Of a DNA stretch of 64,000 nucleotides, positions 21,560 through 31,046 are shown piece by piece. The stretch comes from Acidimicrobiales bacterium (GTDB lineage Bacteria > Actinomycetota > Acidimicrobiia > Acidimicrobiales > Bog-793), in the NCBI GenBank assembly GCA_035294085.1, contig DATGLP010000023.1:62001-126000 (forward strand). The letters run 5' to 3'. The notes beneath the pieces are model-generated. The model ran no database searches, was not told the DNA's origin, and worked only from the letters and a program-made list of their open reading frames with translations. Numbering within the stretch: position 1 is the stretch's first letter; each line of letters opens with the position of its first letter. Made by a program: the position numbers and the translations under genes.

Positions 21560-22935
21560 TCCTCACCCGAGCCACTCGAGCCGGCACGGACCGTCACGGC
21601 TGCGCCCGGCTGGTCCTCGCCAGCGGCTTCCTCGATGCCGAGCGCGGCCCGGTCCATCGGCCTCCCCTCGTCGTCGACGATGGCGACGTGGTCGACGACC
21701 CAGCGCGCCGCCTTCGCGATCTTGAGCTGCGAGCGTAGCCCCTCCAGCCGCCCCCCCTGCTCGAGGGCGCGCCGCACCTGCGCCGGCGTCTGCCGGGCCT
21801 GCTGCGCGAGGCGGACGATCTCCTCGTCGAGCTCGCCCTCGTCGACCTCGATGCCCTCGGCCGCGGCGACGGCCCGGAGGGCGAGGTCGGCCTTGACCTG
21901 GCGCGCCGCCTGCTCTCGCAGCTCGGCCATGAGGCCGTCGACCGTCTCGCCTCGCGCCGCGAGGTAGGCCTCGAAGGGGACCTTCTGGCGCGCGAGGCGA
22001 TGCGAGAGGTCGTCGAGGAGCTGCTCCGCCTGCGCGTCGACGAGCGAGGCCGGCGGCTCCTCGTCCACGAGCGCGACGAGCGCCTCGATCGCCCGCTCGC
22101 GCAGCTCGAGCGCGGCCGCGGCGCGCCGCACGGAGACGATCCGTTCGGCGAGGTCGCGGCGCAGCTCGGCGAGCGTGTCGAACTCGGAGGCCTCGGCCGC
22201 GAAGGCGTCGTCGGCGACGGGAAGCACCTTCTCCCGCACCTGCTTCACGAGGATGCGCAGGTGGGCGGGGCCGCCCGGGACGTCCTCGGCGTCCAGCTCG
22301 AGCACGTCGCCCACCTTCGCCCCGACGAGGCGGTCGTCGACGCCCGCGACGATGCCCCCCGTGCCGACCTCGTACACGAGGTCGTCCGCGCTCAGCCCCT
22401 CTGCCGGCTCGCCGTCGCGGGTGCCGTGGATGTCGAGCGTCACGAGGTCGCCCGGGCGGGCGGGGCGCTCGACGGCTCGGAGCGTGGCGAACTGCTCGCG
22501 CAGCCGGTCGACCTGGGCGTCGACCTCCTCGTCGCTCGCCTCGGGACGCGTGACCGTGACGACGAGACCGTCGTAGCCAGCGACGGACACCTGCGGGCGG
22601 ACCTCGACCACGGCGTCGAAGGTCAGCGGGCCACCCTCCTCGCCCGCGGTGATGTCGATCTCCGGGCTGGCGATGACGTCGAGCTCGCTCGCCTCCACCG
22701 CGTCCGCGTAGTAGCGGGGCAGGGCGTCGCGCAGCACCTCGGCACGGATCGCCTTCGGGCCGAGCCGGGCCTCGAGCAGGCGACGGGGCACCTTGCCGGG
22801 GCGGAAGCCCGGCACCCGAGCCTCGCGCGTGAGCCGGCGGAGGGTCTCGTCCTCCGCCTGCTTCAGCTCCTCCTCGTCGATCTCGACGGTGAGCTTGACC
22901 TTGTTGCCTTCGAGGACCTGCGCGGAGGACTGCAT
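21556..22935 (-). CDS. tig: Trigger factor
   Basis: 459 residues. N-terminal ribosome-binding domain with [13 protein letters not shown], central FKBP-type peptidyl-prolyl isomerase domain ([19 protein letters not shown]), C-terminal helical chaperone domain. Folds nascent chains at the ribosome exit. First of tig-clpP-clpX with overlapping ends. Confidence 0.94.
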   Translation of the reverse strand: MQSSAQVLEGNKVKLTVEIDEEELKQAEDETLRRLTREARVPGFRPGKVPRRLLEARLGPKAIRAEVLRDALPRYYADAVEASELDVIASPEIDITAGEEGGPLTFDAVVEVRPQVSVAGYDGLVVTVTRPEASDEEVDAQVDRLREQFATLRAVERPARPGDLVTLDIHGTRDGEPAEGLSADDLVYEVGTGGIVAGVDDRLVGAKVGDVLELDAEDVPGGPAHLRILVKQVREKVLPVADDAFAAEASEFDTLAELRRDLAERIVSVRRAAAALELRERAIEALVALVDEEPPASLVDAQAEQLLDDLSHRLARQKVPFEAYLAARGETVDGLMAELREQAARQVKADLALRAVAAAEGIEVDEGELDEEIVRLAQQARQTPAQVRRALEQGGRLEGLRSQLKIAKAARWVVDHVAIVDDEGRPMDRAALGIEEAAGEDQPGAAVTVRAGSSGSGEE

Positions 22936-22949
22936 ACGGACTCGGCAGT

Positions 22950-24155
22950 CTACCGGCGCGAGCGTCCCTCACTCGACGATGCGAGGAGCAGGGCCCCGAC
23001 GGCGAGGCAGGCGAGCGAGCCAGCGAGGAGGGCGGCTCGCGCCGCGGCGAGCCCGGCCGGCCAGCTCGCGAACGCCTGCCGCGCGACGAGGAGCGGCACG
23101 GTGAAGCCGACGCCACAGATCGCGCCGGCGCCGAGGAGCCGGCGCCCGCCGAGCCCGTCGGGGCGCGGCACCCCGAGCAGGCGGGCCGCGACGACCGTCC
23201 CGAGCGCGACGCCGAGGCCCTTGCCGAGCAGGCGCGCCGCGAGCACCCCGACGAAGATCGATCGCGACCCGCCCGTGAGGCGCAGGTCGCCGAGGGCCAC
23301 GCCCGCGTTCGCGAGGGCGAACGCCGGCAGGACGAGGGCGTTGACGGCCGGCCGGAGGAGGTGCTCGAGCCGCCCGGCGTGCGCGCCACCGGGCGGGATC
23401 GCGACCCCGGCCGCGACGCCCGCCAGGGCGGGCTCGACGCCGGACGCCTCGAGCGCTCCCCAGCAGCACAGCCCGACGAGGAGGTAGGGACCCGGCCGGC
23501 GCACCCCGAGGCGCCGCAGCCCGGCGAGGACGCCGCAGCAGGCGACGGCAGCACCGACGCGCCAGGGCGCGAGACGGCTCGAGTAGCCGAGCACGAGGAC
23601 GGCGAGCGACCCGAGGTCGTCGCTCACCGCGAGGGCGAGGACGAAGAGCCGCAGCGCGCCCGGGACCCGGCGCCCCACGAGCGCGAGCGCGGCGAGGCTG
23701 AACGCGATGTCGGTCGCCATCGGCACGCCGTAGCCCCGCGCCGTCGTCGGCCCGTGGGCGAGCGCGAGGTAGGCGAGGGCGGCCCCGCCCATGCCGCCGA
23801 GCGCGCCCCCGACCGGCAGCAGTCCCGTGCGGGCGTCCCGCAGGTCCCCGTGCACGAGCCCGCGCGACAGCTCGAGCCCGACGACGAGGAAGAACAGCGC
23901 CATCGCCCCGTCGTCGACCCACGCGAGCACCGTGCGTGGCGCCCGGAGCAGCCCGACGCCAGGCCAGGTCGCCTGCGACCACGTCGCGCCGTAGCCGTGG
24001 GCGTCGGCCGTCGCCCAGCTCAACGCGGCGACGGCGGCGAGCGCGAGGAGCAGACCGGCACGCGACTCGTCCCGGAGCACCTCGGCGAGCCACCCCGGCG
24101 ACGGGATCCGCCTGCCGAGGTCAGTCGGCGCAGGCCGGCTCGCGTGTCGGGGCAT
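22950..24155 (-). CDS. nhaA: Na+/H+ antiporter NhaA
   Basis: 401 residues, about 12 membrane segments. The paired Asp of AVSDDLGSLAVLV match the two ion-binding aspartates of NhaA, and PAFALANAGVALGDL and GVPMATDIAFSLA are family signatures. Exchanges Na+ for H+ for pH and salt homeostasis. The ATG at 24155 is preferred over a GTG at 24179. Upstream is tRNA-Pro on the opposite strand. Confidence 0.93.
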   Translation of the reverse strand: MPRHASRPAPTDLGRRIPSPGWLAEVLRDESRAGLLLALAAVAALSWATADAHGYGATWSQATWPGVGLLRAPRTVLAWVDDGAMALFFLVVGLELSRGLVHGDLRDARTGLLPVGGALGGMGGAALAYLALAHGPTTARGYGVPMATDIAFSLAALALVGRRVPGALRLFVLALAVSDDLGSLAVLVLGYSSRLAPWRVGAAVACCGVLAGLRRLGVRRPGPYLLVGLCCWGALEASGVEPALAGVAAGVAIPPGGAHAGRLEHLLRPAVNALVLPAFALANAGVALGDLRLTGGSRSIFVGVLAARLLGKGLGVALGTVVAARLLGVPRPDGLGGRRLLGAGAICGVGFTVPLLVARQAFASWPAGLAAARAALLAGSLACLAVGALLLASSSEGRSRR

Positions 24156-24263
24156 CGCGCGCCCGCGGCTCAGCGGCACGCCTCGGCACCTGCAGGCCGA
24201 TCCTGCCGGAGCGAGGCGCAGCCGTCCGCGGCACGGCGCGCGGTGCCGGTACCGTGGTGCAGA

Positions 24264-24337
24264 CGGGCTGTGGCGCAGCTTGGCAGCGCACCTGCTTTGG
24301 GAGCAGGGGGTCCCGGGTTCAAATCCCGGCAGCCCGA
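24264..24337 (+). tRNA. tRNA-Pro (anticodon TGG)
   Basis: Cloverleaf folds by hand: acceptor arms CGGGCTG/CAGCCCG, anticodon stem CCTGC/GCAGG with loop TTTGGGA and anticodon TGG at 24298-24300, T-arm CCGGG/CCCGG with TTCAAAT, discriminator A at 24337. No CCA is encoded. Confidence 0.95.
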
Positions 24338-24361
24338 CGCCGGCGCCGGCACGCGCGCTGC

Positions 24362-25330
24362 CTACGTCACGAGGCCGAGGGCGAGCGCTGCGGCGCCCGC
24401 GACGCCAGCCCGCTCGCCGAGCTCGGCGACCACGATGTCGACCTTCGCCTCCCCGGCCCCGCGCCGGTGCTCGGCGAAGCGCTCCGGCACCGTGGCGAAC
24501 AGGACGTCGGCGGCACGTACCAGGCCGCCGCCGAGGATGAGGCGACCGGGGTCGAAGATCTCGGCGAGGTTCGACAGGCCGATCGCGAGGTAGCGGGCGA
24601 ACGCCGCCACGACGTCGAGCGCCGCGCCGTCGCCGCGACGCGCCGCGTCGACGACGTCCTCCCCCCGCACCTCGCCGCGTGCCGCGAGCGCCTCGGCGAG
24701 CAACGGGGAGGCGCCTCCGAGGGCCGCCTCGCGTCCCAGGCGGGCGAGCCCGGTACCGGAGGCGAACTGCTCCCAGCAGCCCTGGCCGCCGCAGGCGCAG
24801 CGCGGCCCGTCGAGCTCGACCACCATGTGGCCGATCTCCCCGGCGAAGCCGCGCTCGCCCCGCAGCAGCCGCCCGTTGCCCACGAGCCCGCCGCCGATAC
24901 CGGTGCCGAGCGTCACGACGACCGCGTTCGCGACCGACCGCGCCGCGCCGAACGCGAGCTCCCCGGCGGCTGCGGCGGTCGCGTCGTTCTCCACGACGAC
25001 GCGCATGCGACGGCCGAGCACCGCCTCGACCCGGCGGCGGAGCTCGGCGCCTGCCGCGCTGTTCGCCGCCGCCGGCAGGTTCGGCGCGTCGTGCAGCACG
25101 CCCTCGAGATCGATGAGACCGGGCAGGCCGGCCCCGGCACCGTGGACCTCCGCGGCACGCCCGCCGAGGCGCGCGACGACGAGCGCGACGGCATCCCCGA
25201 TCGCGTCGAAGAGGCTCCCGCCGTCCTTCGGGGACTCGACGCGCTCCTCGACGACGACCTCGCCCGCGTCGTCCACTGCGGCGGCGAGGATCTTCGTGCC
25301 GCCGACGTCGATCCCGAGTGCGAGCGCCAC
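24362..25330 (-). CDS. glcK: ROK-family glucokinase
   Basis: 322 residues. GIDVGGTKILAA (6-17) is the phosphate-binding loop; ENDATAAAAGEL and GTGIGGGLV follow; the zinc motif CACGGQGCWEQ is intact. Phosphorylates glucose with ATP (or polyphosphate in some actinobacterial relatives). The GTG at 25330 was chosen because it gives VALALGIDVGGTK; further upstream the frame has no family similarity. It sits alone between two tRNA genes. Confidence 0.88.
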   Translation of the reverse strand: MALALGIDVGGTKILAAAVDDAGEVVVEERVESPKDGGSLFDAIGDAVALVVARLGGRAAEVHGAGAGLPGLIDLEGVLHDAPNLPAAANSAAGAELRRRVEAVLGRRMRVVVENDATAAAAGELAFGAARSVANAVVVTLGTGIGGGLVGNGRLLRGERGFAGEIGHMVVELDGPRCACGGQGCWEQFASGTGLARLGREAALGGASPLLAEALAARGEVRGEDVVDAARRGDGAALDVVAAFARYLAIGLSNLAEIFDPGRLILGGGLVRAADVLFATVPERFAEHRRGAGEAKVDIVVAELGERAGVAGAAALALGLVT

Positions 25331-25426
25331 AGGAGACGAGACCCTAACAGGCGGACCGGCCTGGACCGCAGCAGGCCGCAGGGCTCGAAGCCGCGGGCGC
25401 GGGCGGTGGGTAGGATCACCCCCGCC

Positions 25427-25497
25427 GCGGGCGTAGCTCAATGGCAGAGCCCCAGCCTTCCAAGCTGGTTATGCGGGTTCGATTCCCGTCGCCCGCT
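25427..25497 (+). tRNA. tRNA-Gly (anticodon TCC)
   Basis: Acceptor arms GCGGGCG/CGCCCGC, D-stem GCTC/GAGC, anticodon stem CCAGC/GCTGG with loop CTTCCAA (anticodon TCC), T-arm CGGGTTCGATTCCCG, discriminator T at 25497. No CCA is encoded. A -10-like TAGGAT lies about 16 bases upstream. Confidence 0.95.
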
Positions 25498-25603
25498 CTC
25501 GGCTCGGCGGCGGCTCCGGACGTAGCACACGGTCCTGTCCGCCACGGCCTGGCGCTTCGCAGAGGTCGATGGAAGGATCAGGTCGGGTGGGAGACTCCCT
25601 CCG

Positions 25604-26451
25604 CTAGGCCATCTCAGTCGAGGATCCTCGAAGGACCAGAGCGCATACGCGGGGCCTGCCGGTGCGAGCGAACGTGAAAACTCGTGCCGCCATCTTCTTG
25701 GCGTTGGCGGGCTCGATGTGAGGAGCGAACGGTTCGCCCTTGGTCGACAGGTGCCAGATGGCGTCTGCGAGCTTGCGGGCGACCTCGACCCGGGCGACCT
25801 TCTTGTTCCGCTGGCGGCCGAGCCGGGCGGCGGTGCGCTGGTAGCGGTCGCGGTAGGCAGCGTGGCGCCCCGCATCGGTGGCCGCCTCGATGAGCACCCA
25901 GCGCAGGTACTCGGGCCCGTTCTTCGACCTCGAGCCGCGGTGGTCCTTGCCGCCTGACTGGTACACCCTCGGGCACAGCCCGCTGTCGCGGACGAGCTTC
26001 CTCGGCGAGGAGAGGCGCTCGATCTCCCCGAGCTCGGCTGCGACGGTGTCGGCGAGCACCCAGCCGAGCCCCGGTGCGGTGATGAGAAGGGGCACGTCGG
26101 GGTGGTCGGCGCCCGAAACCTGAGCTCGGCTTCGACGCCATCGATCGGGCCGTCCAAGGTATCGATGAACAGGCGCGCGCCAGCGAGGTCGGAGGCCCAC
26201 GGCTCGCGCAACGAGTGGCGGGCGAGCAGCTTCCGGCCGGCGGTGCCGACGAGGTCCGACACCGGGCACCGATGGCCGAAGGCGAGCACGGCCGCGTGGA
26301 TGCAGTTCTTGAGCGCCGTGCGGTGCCGGACGAGGTGGAGGCGCCAGCAGGGTAGAGAACCGAAGGTTCCCGCCGGGGGGAGGCCCCGCTTCATGGCATT
26401 CGGTTCGGGCCCTCGAGAGACAGCGGTCGCCGCGCGACACGCCGTGTGCAC
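25604..26451 (-). pseudogene. IS110-family transposase remnant, frameshifted and N-terminally truncated
   Basis: Two frames together give the C-terminal two thirds of an IS110/IS116/IS902 transposase. One frame encodes RRHL-like LHLVRHRTALKNCIHA through FIDTLDGPIDGVEAELR; after a frameshift at about 26110-26130 the other frame continues ADHPDVPLLITAPGLGWVLA, ERLSSPRKLVRDSGLCPRV and RNKKVARVEVARKLADAIW. The transposase_20 region (helix-hairpin-helix and catalytic Ser area) is recognisable, but the N-terminal DEDD (RuvC-like) domain is missing, so it is inactive. It starts about 110 bases from the tRNA-Gly 3' end. Ends of the element were not found. Confidence 0.75.
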
Positions 26452-26530
26452 GGCCGGGACCGAATCGACCGCTTCGATGCCGCCGCGGCGGGCGGCTGCG
26501 ACCTCCGCCGGGCACTGACAGCCACGAGCC

Positions 26531-26983
26531 CTACCGTGGCCTCCATGCCTCGGGGTCGGCGACGAGGCTGCGGAGGTTGCGAGGCAGTCGGCCCTCGGCG
26601 AGCTGCGCGATGGTCACCCCTTCGAGCACGCGGCGCAGGCTCGTCCGCAGGGCGACCCAGAGCAGCTGGAGCGCGCCAACCTCCTCCGTGTACGACGTCG
26701 CTTCCGGTCGAATCCCCCTGATCTCGGCCAGCGGGCCATCGACGATGCGGATCACGTCCGCTGGCGTCACCTCGTCGGGCGGCCGCACGAAGCGGTAGCC
26801 GGGGCTCGGTCCGCGCCGGCTGATGATGATGCCCCGACGCCGGAGGTCGACGAGGATCGCCTCGAGGTAGCTCGCCGGGAGATCCTGGCTACGGGCGAGC
26901 TCGTCAGCGGTCATCGGGCGACCCGCGGCGGCGAGCGCAACCAAGGCCCTCAGCGCGTATTCGGCCTTGGCCGAGACGTACAC
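26531..26983 (-). CDS. Rrf2-family transcriptional regulator
   Basis: 150 residues, one winged helix-turn-helix of the Rrf2 family (YALRALVALAAAGRPMTADELA, then a recognition region and GYRFVRPPDEVTPADVIRIVDGP). The region that holds three Fe-S cysteines in IscR/NsrR has none here, so it is closer to CymR-like members that sense sulphur status through a partner. Divergent from a TauE/SafE exporter gene with a 34-base dyad between them, which makes that gene its likely target. GTG start at 26983. Confidence 0.85.
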   Translation of the reverse strand: MYVSAKAEYALRALVALAAAGRPMTADELARSQDLPASYLEAILVDLRRRGIIISRRGPSPGYRFVRPPDEVTPADVIRIVDGPLAEIRGIRPEATSYTEEVGALQLLWVALRTSLRRVLEGVTIAQLAEGRLPRNLRSLVADPEAWRPR

Positions 26984-27078
26984 GTCGCCATTGTGGCCCG
27001 CCGCCGAGCACGGGCCGGCGCTCCACGCAGCCGAGCGCCCCGGAGCGGCACCGCTCCCCCATGACCGGCTGCTCCGAT

Positions 27079-27112
27079 CTAGTTGATTGATTCGATCGGA
27101 TTACTTGACTAG
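27079..27112. promoter_or_regulatory. Long imperfect dyad between rrf2-like and tauE-like genes (candidate operator)
   Basis: A 34-base element opening CTAG and closing CTAG, centred on GATC, with about 10 of 15 arm positions matching. It is AT-rich compared with its surroundings and ends 11 bases before the exporter's GTG. Rrf2 proteins bind long imperfect dyads. A second, GC-rich inverted repeat GGAGCGG-CA-CCGCTCC lies at 27042-27057. Confidence 0.5.
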
Positions 27113-27123
27113 ACAGACCGACT

Positions 27124-28164
27124 GTGAAGCCTTCGATCGTGCTCGCCAGCGCTGCGGTCGGCCTCCTCGTGGGACTCACCGGCGCAGGCGGCGGGGCGCT
27201 GATGACGCCGATCCTCCTCCTGCTGTTCCGGCTCCGCCCCTCGACGGCGATCTACTCCGACCTCGTCGCGACGTTCCCCATGCGGCTGATCGGCGCGGCC
27301 ACCCATCTCCGGCGTGGACGCGTCAGCATCCCCCTGGTCACGTGGACATCGGTCGGCTCGGTACCCGCCGCCTTCACCGGCGCCCTCGTCCTGCACCTCC
27401 TCGGGAATGGACGGAGCGCCGCGGACATCAGCGAGCACCTGCTCGGCGGGGCGCTCCTCGCCGGCGCAGGGTTGCTCGCCGTGCGCGCCGTGCGCAGTCG
27501 TCACTCGTGCGAAGAGCCGGGGGCGCACCTCCGCGACCTTCGCGTCCGCCCGCTCGCCACGGCCGCGATCGGTGCACTCGGTGGACTGCTCGTGGGGCTG
27601 ACCTCCGTCGGCGCGGGATCGATCATGATGGTGCTGTTCGCCTGCACGTATCCGTCCCTGTCCACCGGTTCGCTCGTCGGCACCGACCTCGCGCAGGCGA
27701 TCCCGCTCGGCGCAGCTGCCGCGCTCGGCGCGCTCGCCTTCGGCCACCTCGACCCGGTCGTGACGGGCTCCGTGCTCACCGGCGGCCTCCCGGGCGCACT
27801 CGCGGGCTCGCTGCTCTCGTCCCGCGTACCGGACCGCTTCGTGCGCCCAGCGGTGACCCTCGCCATCCTCGCCTCCGGGCTGCGGTATGCAGGCGTCGGG
27901 ACCGGAGCGCTCGGCTGGCTGCTGGCGAGCGTCCTCGTCGGGGGCGCCTGCTGGATGGCGTGGCGCGTGGCCGGGAAGCGGTCCACCCCGGACGAACGCG
28001 CGCGAGACGGGACGGTGGCGCGTCGGGCTGCCGAGCCAACGACGGCGGCGAGTGGACCGGACACCGGCCGGGACCGGTCGCGTCCGGGACCTGCTCGGAC
28101 ACGCACGTCACCAGCACGCAGGAAGCCCACCGCGAGCGCACCCGTTCCGTTGCACGATCCGTAG
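27124..28164 (+). CDS. TauE/SafE family sulfite/sulfonate exporter
   Basis: 346 residues with about eight membrane segments. Two homologous halves each start with a glycine-rich GLLVGLTGAGGGALMTP or GLLVGLTSVGAGSIMMV, the signature of the family, which exports sulfite, sulfonates or other organic anions. The last 60 residues or so are charged and Pro/Arg-rich, an unusual cytoplasmic tail that may come from loss of an earlier stop. GTG start; no Shine-Dalgarno is seen. Its divergent Rrf2 neighbour suggests sulphur-responsive control. Confidence 0.82.
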   Translation: MKPSIVLASAAVGLLVGLTGAGGGALMTPILLLLFRLRPSTAIYSDLVATFPMRLIGAATHLRRGRVSIPLVTWTSVGSVPAAFTGALVLHLLGNGRSAADISEHLLGGALLAGAGLLAVRAVRSRHSCEEPGAHLRDLRVRPLATAAIGALGGLLVGLTSVGAGSIMMVLFACTYPSLSTGSLVGTDLAQAIPLGAAAALGALAFGHLDPVVTGSVLTGGLPGALAGSLLSSRVPDRFVRPAVTLAILASGLRYAGVGTGALGWLLASVLVGGACWMAWRVAGKRSTPDERARDGTVARRAAEPTTAASGPDTGRDRSRPGPARTRTSPARRKPTASAPVPLHDP

Positions 28165-29303
28165 GCCTACGGCCCGCACCCGGCTCGACGCTGCTGCGGA
28201 GACCGCCCGCGAGGGGGCGATCGACGCGCACGTGCGCTGCGACCTCGGCGCCGCCGTCTGCAGTCCGGTGCCCAGTCCGACACGACGTGTGGCTGACAGG
28301 CGCTCCTCCGGGCTCCGCAGCAGGAACCTGGTCGGGGGCAGGTTCCTCGCGTGGTGGCCGTCTCGTCGATGCCGAGCTGCACGTCCTTCGATCCCCAGCG
28401 CGCGGCACGGATGTCCCGGCGTCGCCAGTCGAGGATGCTCGCCTCGCTGCGCGCGCGAGAGCCGCGCCGACCGGTGATCGTCACCGGGACGTCGTGGTCG
28501 GCACGCAGGTGCGAGCACCACGGTGCACGCGGACGACGCGGCGTGCTCGTCGACCGGGTGCGCACGCTCGACGAGACCGACGTCGTGCTCGACCGTCCGG
28601 TAGCGGGCAGCGAGCGCCTCGTGCGCACCGCTGGCCCGCCCTCGCTCGGTCAGTCCACCAGGCGGACACCTCCGCCCCCGCGGCCGCGGTCCGCTCCCTC
28701 GGGCTCGGCTCCCACCCCGCCTCGCCGACCGCCTCGCGCCGCAGCGGGGCGAGGCGGTCGTCGCCGCCGAGCCTTCCTGCCGGGCCGAGCGTCAGCACGG
28801 CTCGGTGCGCGTCCCGCGGAGCCATCGCCACCGGCGCCCGGCCGGGCACGGAACGCGAGATCCTCGCCGAGGTGACCGCAGGCGACAGGCCAGTCGAGAG
28901 CGGGGCGTCGCACGCGACGACCCCGCTCCAGCACGTGCGCCTCACCGCCGGCGCGCCGCGGCACGCGCGTCACGGTGCGCTGCCGACTCGCGCCGGAAGC
29001 GCGCGCCGACGAGGTCGAGGTGCGCCTTGCTCACGGGGCGCGACTCGCAGTGCGCACGCGCGCGCCGAGTTCGTGCGCATCTTCCTTGAGGATCCCCGCA
29101 AGGCCGCCGCGCGCAGGCTCGGCGACGGGCCGACGACGCTCGACGGCCGGGTGACGAGCGCTCCGCCACCAGCGGCGCTGCGACCGACGAGCCGACGCCA
29201 CGCGGCCGCCCCCGCCGACGCCGAGTGGCGCCGCCGCGTCCTGGCGCGAGCGCGCCCCGCGGGCGCCCGCCGCGGGCCTGAGGGCCCGATTAGCTTGGCC
29301 CGC
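28165..29303. other. 1.1-kb stretch without an intact gene
   Basis: Several short frames exist on both strands, none with a family signature, a ribosome-binding site and full length together. On the minus strand fragments such as ARYRTVEHDVGLVERAH (about 28500-28620) have coding-like composition, which suggests decayed genes, in keeping with the nearby transposase remnant. I could not name the ancestor. Confidence 0.5.
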
Positions 29304-30557
29304 GTGTTTCGCCCAAGGCACCGACGGCGGCGCTCGCGCTTCGACGAGCACCGCTGGCCACGCCGCCTGCTCGCTCCCGGCGCCGGCCTCGCCCTCGCCG
29401 CCGTCGCCTTCGTGCTCGTCCAGCTGCTGCGCCCCGTTCCGGGCCCGTCCCTGCGACCGGTCGTTCCCGCGCTCGACCGGCTCCCGGGCGCCCTGCCCTC
29501 TCTCGCCACGCCGGCCGGAGCACAGGCGATCGTCGCCGTCCAGGGCCTGGGCGTGCTCGCGGCGGCCGGCACCATGCGGCCGTCGCCGATCGCGAGCGTG
29601 ACGAAGGTGATGGCCGCACTCGTCGTCCTGCGCGACCACCCCCTGCGTCCGGGCGAGCAGGGTCCGCGCCTCACCGTCACGGCGAGCGACGTCACGACCT
29701 ACGAGCGCGAGCAGGCCGCGGGCGACTCCGTCGTCGCCGTCCGGGCGGGAGAGCGCCTGAGCGAGCTCCAGGCCCTCGAGGCCGCCCTCGTCCCCTCCGG
29801 GGACAACATCGTTCGCCTCCTCGCCCGCTGGGACGCCGGCGACACGGGTCGCTTCGTCGCCAAGATGAACGCCCTGGCGCGAGCGCTCGGGCTGCGCCAC
29901 ACGCACTACGCAGGCCCGAGCGGCGTCGACCCGAGATCGGTCTCGACCGCCGCCGACCAGGTCCGCCTCGCCCAGGTGGCGCTGGCGAACCCGGTGTTCG
30001 CCCGCATCGTCTCGCTCCCGCAGGTGAACCTGCCGGTCGCCGGGCTGCAGTACAACGTCGACGGCGACCTCGGGCGGGACGGGATCGTCGGGGTGAAGAC
30101 GGGCTGGGTACCCGCCGGTGGCGCCTCCTTCGTCGTCGCGGCGCGACGCGACAGCGCGGGACACGCCGAGACGATCATCGGCGCGGTGGTGGGCGTCACG
30201 GGAGGCACGCCGCTGCCGAGCGCGCTCGCCGCCGGCAGGGCGCTCGTCGAGACGGCGGCGCGCGCGCTGCGCCGGGAGCGGGTCCTTCCGGCGGGGAAGC
30301 GCATCGCGACGCTCGTCTCGCCCGACGGGTCGCGCGTCGCCGTGGTCACCGACGCGCCGGTCTCGCTCGTCGCCTGGCCCGGAGCGGCCGTCGTGGAGAC
30401 GGTGGACGCACGCCCGCGCCTCGCGCTCCCGGCCCGGGCGGGGGCGCCCATCGGGACCTTGACGGTCCGCCTCGGCTCCGAACGGGCCCGCGTCGGCCTC
30501 GTGGCAGGCGGGCCCCTCGCCGCGCCGTCGCTGTCGTGGCGGTTCTGGCGGCTCTAG
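29304..30557 (+). CDS. D-alanyl-D-alanine carboxypeptidase (peptidase S11 family)
   Basis: 417 residues. A signal anchor at about 28-48 is followed by an S11 domain: SxxK at Ser98-Lys101 (SVTK), second motif P-S165-G-D-N, and K265-T-G in GVKTGWVPAGG. YAGPSGVDPRSVSTAADQ is also typical. Trims the terminal D-Ala of peptidoglycan stem peptides. The second motif reads S-G-D rather than the usual S-x-N. The GTG at 29304 follows a TAGCTT box by few bases; the frame upstream has no family similarity. Confidence 0.82.
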   Translation: MFRPRHRRRRSRFDEHRWPRRLLAPGAGLALAAVAFVLVQLLRPVPGPSLRPVVPALDRLPGALPSLATPAGAQAIVAVQGLGVLAAAGTMRPSPIASVTKVMAALVVLRDHPLRPGEQGPRLTVTASDVTTYEREQAAGDSVVAVRAGERLSELQALEAALVPSGDNIVRLLARWDAGDTGRFVAKMNALARALGLRHTHYAGPSGVDPRSVSTAADQVRLAQVALANPVFARIVSLPQVNLPVAGLQYNVDGDLGRDGIVGVKTGWVPAGGASFVVAARRDSAGHAETIIGAVVGVTGGTPLPSALAAGRALVETAARALRRERVLPAGKRIATLVSPDGSRVAVVTDAPVSLVAWPGAAVVETVDARPRLALPARAGAPIGTLTVRLGSERARVGLVAGGPLAAPSLSWRFWRL

Positions 30558-30575
30558 CCTGAGGGCCGCGCCAGG

Positions 30576-31046
30576 TCAGCTCCGGAGCACGAGCCGCTCG
30601 GAGCGCTGCGCGCCGAGCGCGACGGCGAGGCCGAGGACGCCGACGTCCCGAACGACGAGGTCCGACAGGCCGGCCGTCGCCCACAGCGAGATGACGATCT
30701 CGAGCAGCAGGACCGCCGCCGCGAGCGCCGCGGTGCGCGGCGCGATGCCGGCGACGATGGCGACGGCGAGGACGAGCAGCACCCAGCCGTGGGCGAGGAC
30801 GAGGACCTCGGCGGCACGCGACGCGGGCGAGAGCACGGGAACGTAGCCCGTCCACGCGCGCGGCGCGACGAGCTCGTGGTAGCCGAACCAGGCGAGCACG
30901 AGTCCGAGCAGGATGCGTGCCAGGAGGGGCGCCCACGCCGAGAGGCCGCCCTCGAGCCGGGCGAGGCCGGCGCGCCGGCTGCTCGCGGCCGGACGAGTCG
31001 CGCGTGGCGCCCGTCGGCGGCCCTCGGCGGCGGTCGCGCCCTTCAC
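30576..31046 (-). CDS. DoxX-like integral membrane protein
   Basis: 156 residues, four membrane segments after a charged N-terminus: GLSAWAPLLARILLGLVLAW and FGYHELVAPRAWTGYVP, then VLLVLAVAIVAGIAPRTAAL and VRDVGVLGLAVAL. The pattern fits the DoxX/DoxD-like family, whose biochemical role is mostly unknown. GTG at 31046 overlaps the stop of the upstream gene (GTGA), so the two form a pair. Confidence 0.65.
   Translation of the reverse strand: MKGATAAEGRRRAPRATRPAASSRRAGLARLEGGLSAWAPLLARILLGLVLAWFGYHELVAPRAWTGYVPVLSPASRAAEVLVLAHGWVLLVLAVAIVAGIAPRTAALAAAVLLLEIVISLWATAGLSDLVVRDVGVLGLAVALGAQRSERLVLRS

Noticed and set aside
26400-26530. Possible bridge-RNA region of an IS110 element
   Set aside because: The element lacks its N-terminal catalytic domain and its ends, so no functional guide RNA can be argued for.
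28481-28975. Minus-strand frames with faint similarity to nitroreductase or stress-protein style sequence
   Set aside because: Similarity is spread over shifting frames and too weak to name; kept only as a decayed region.
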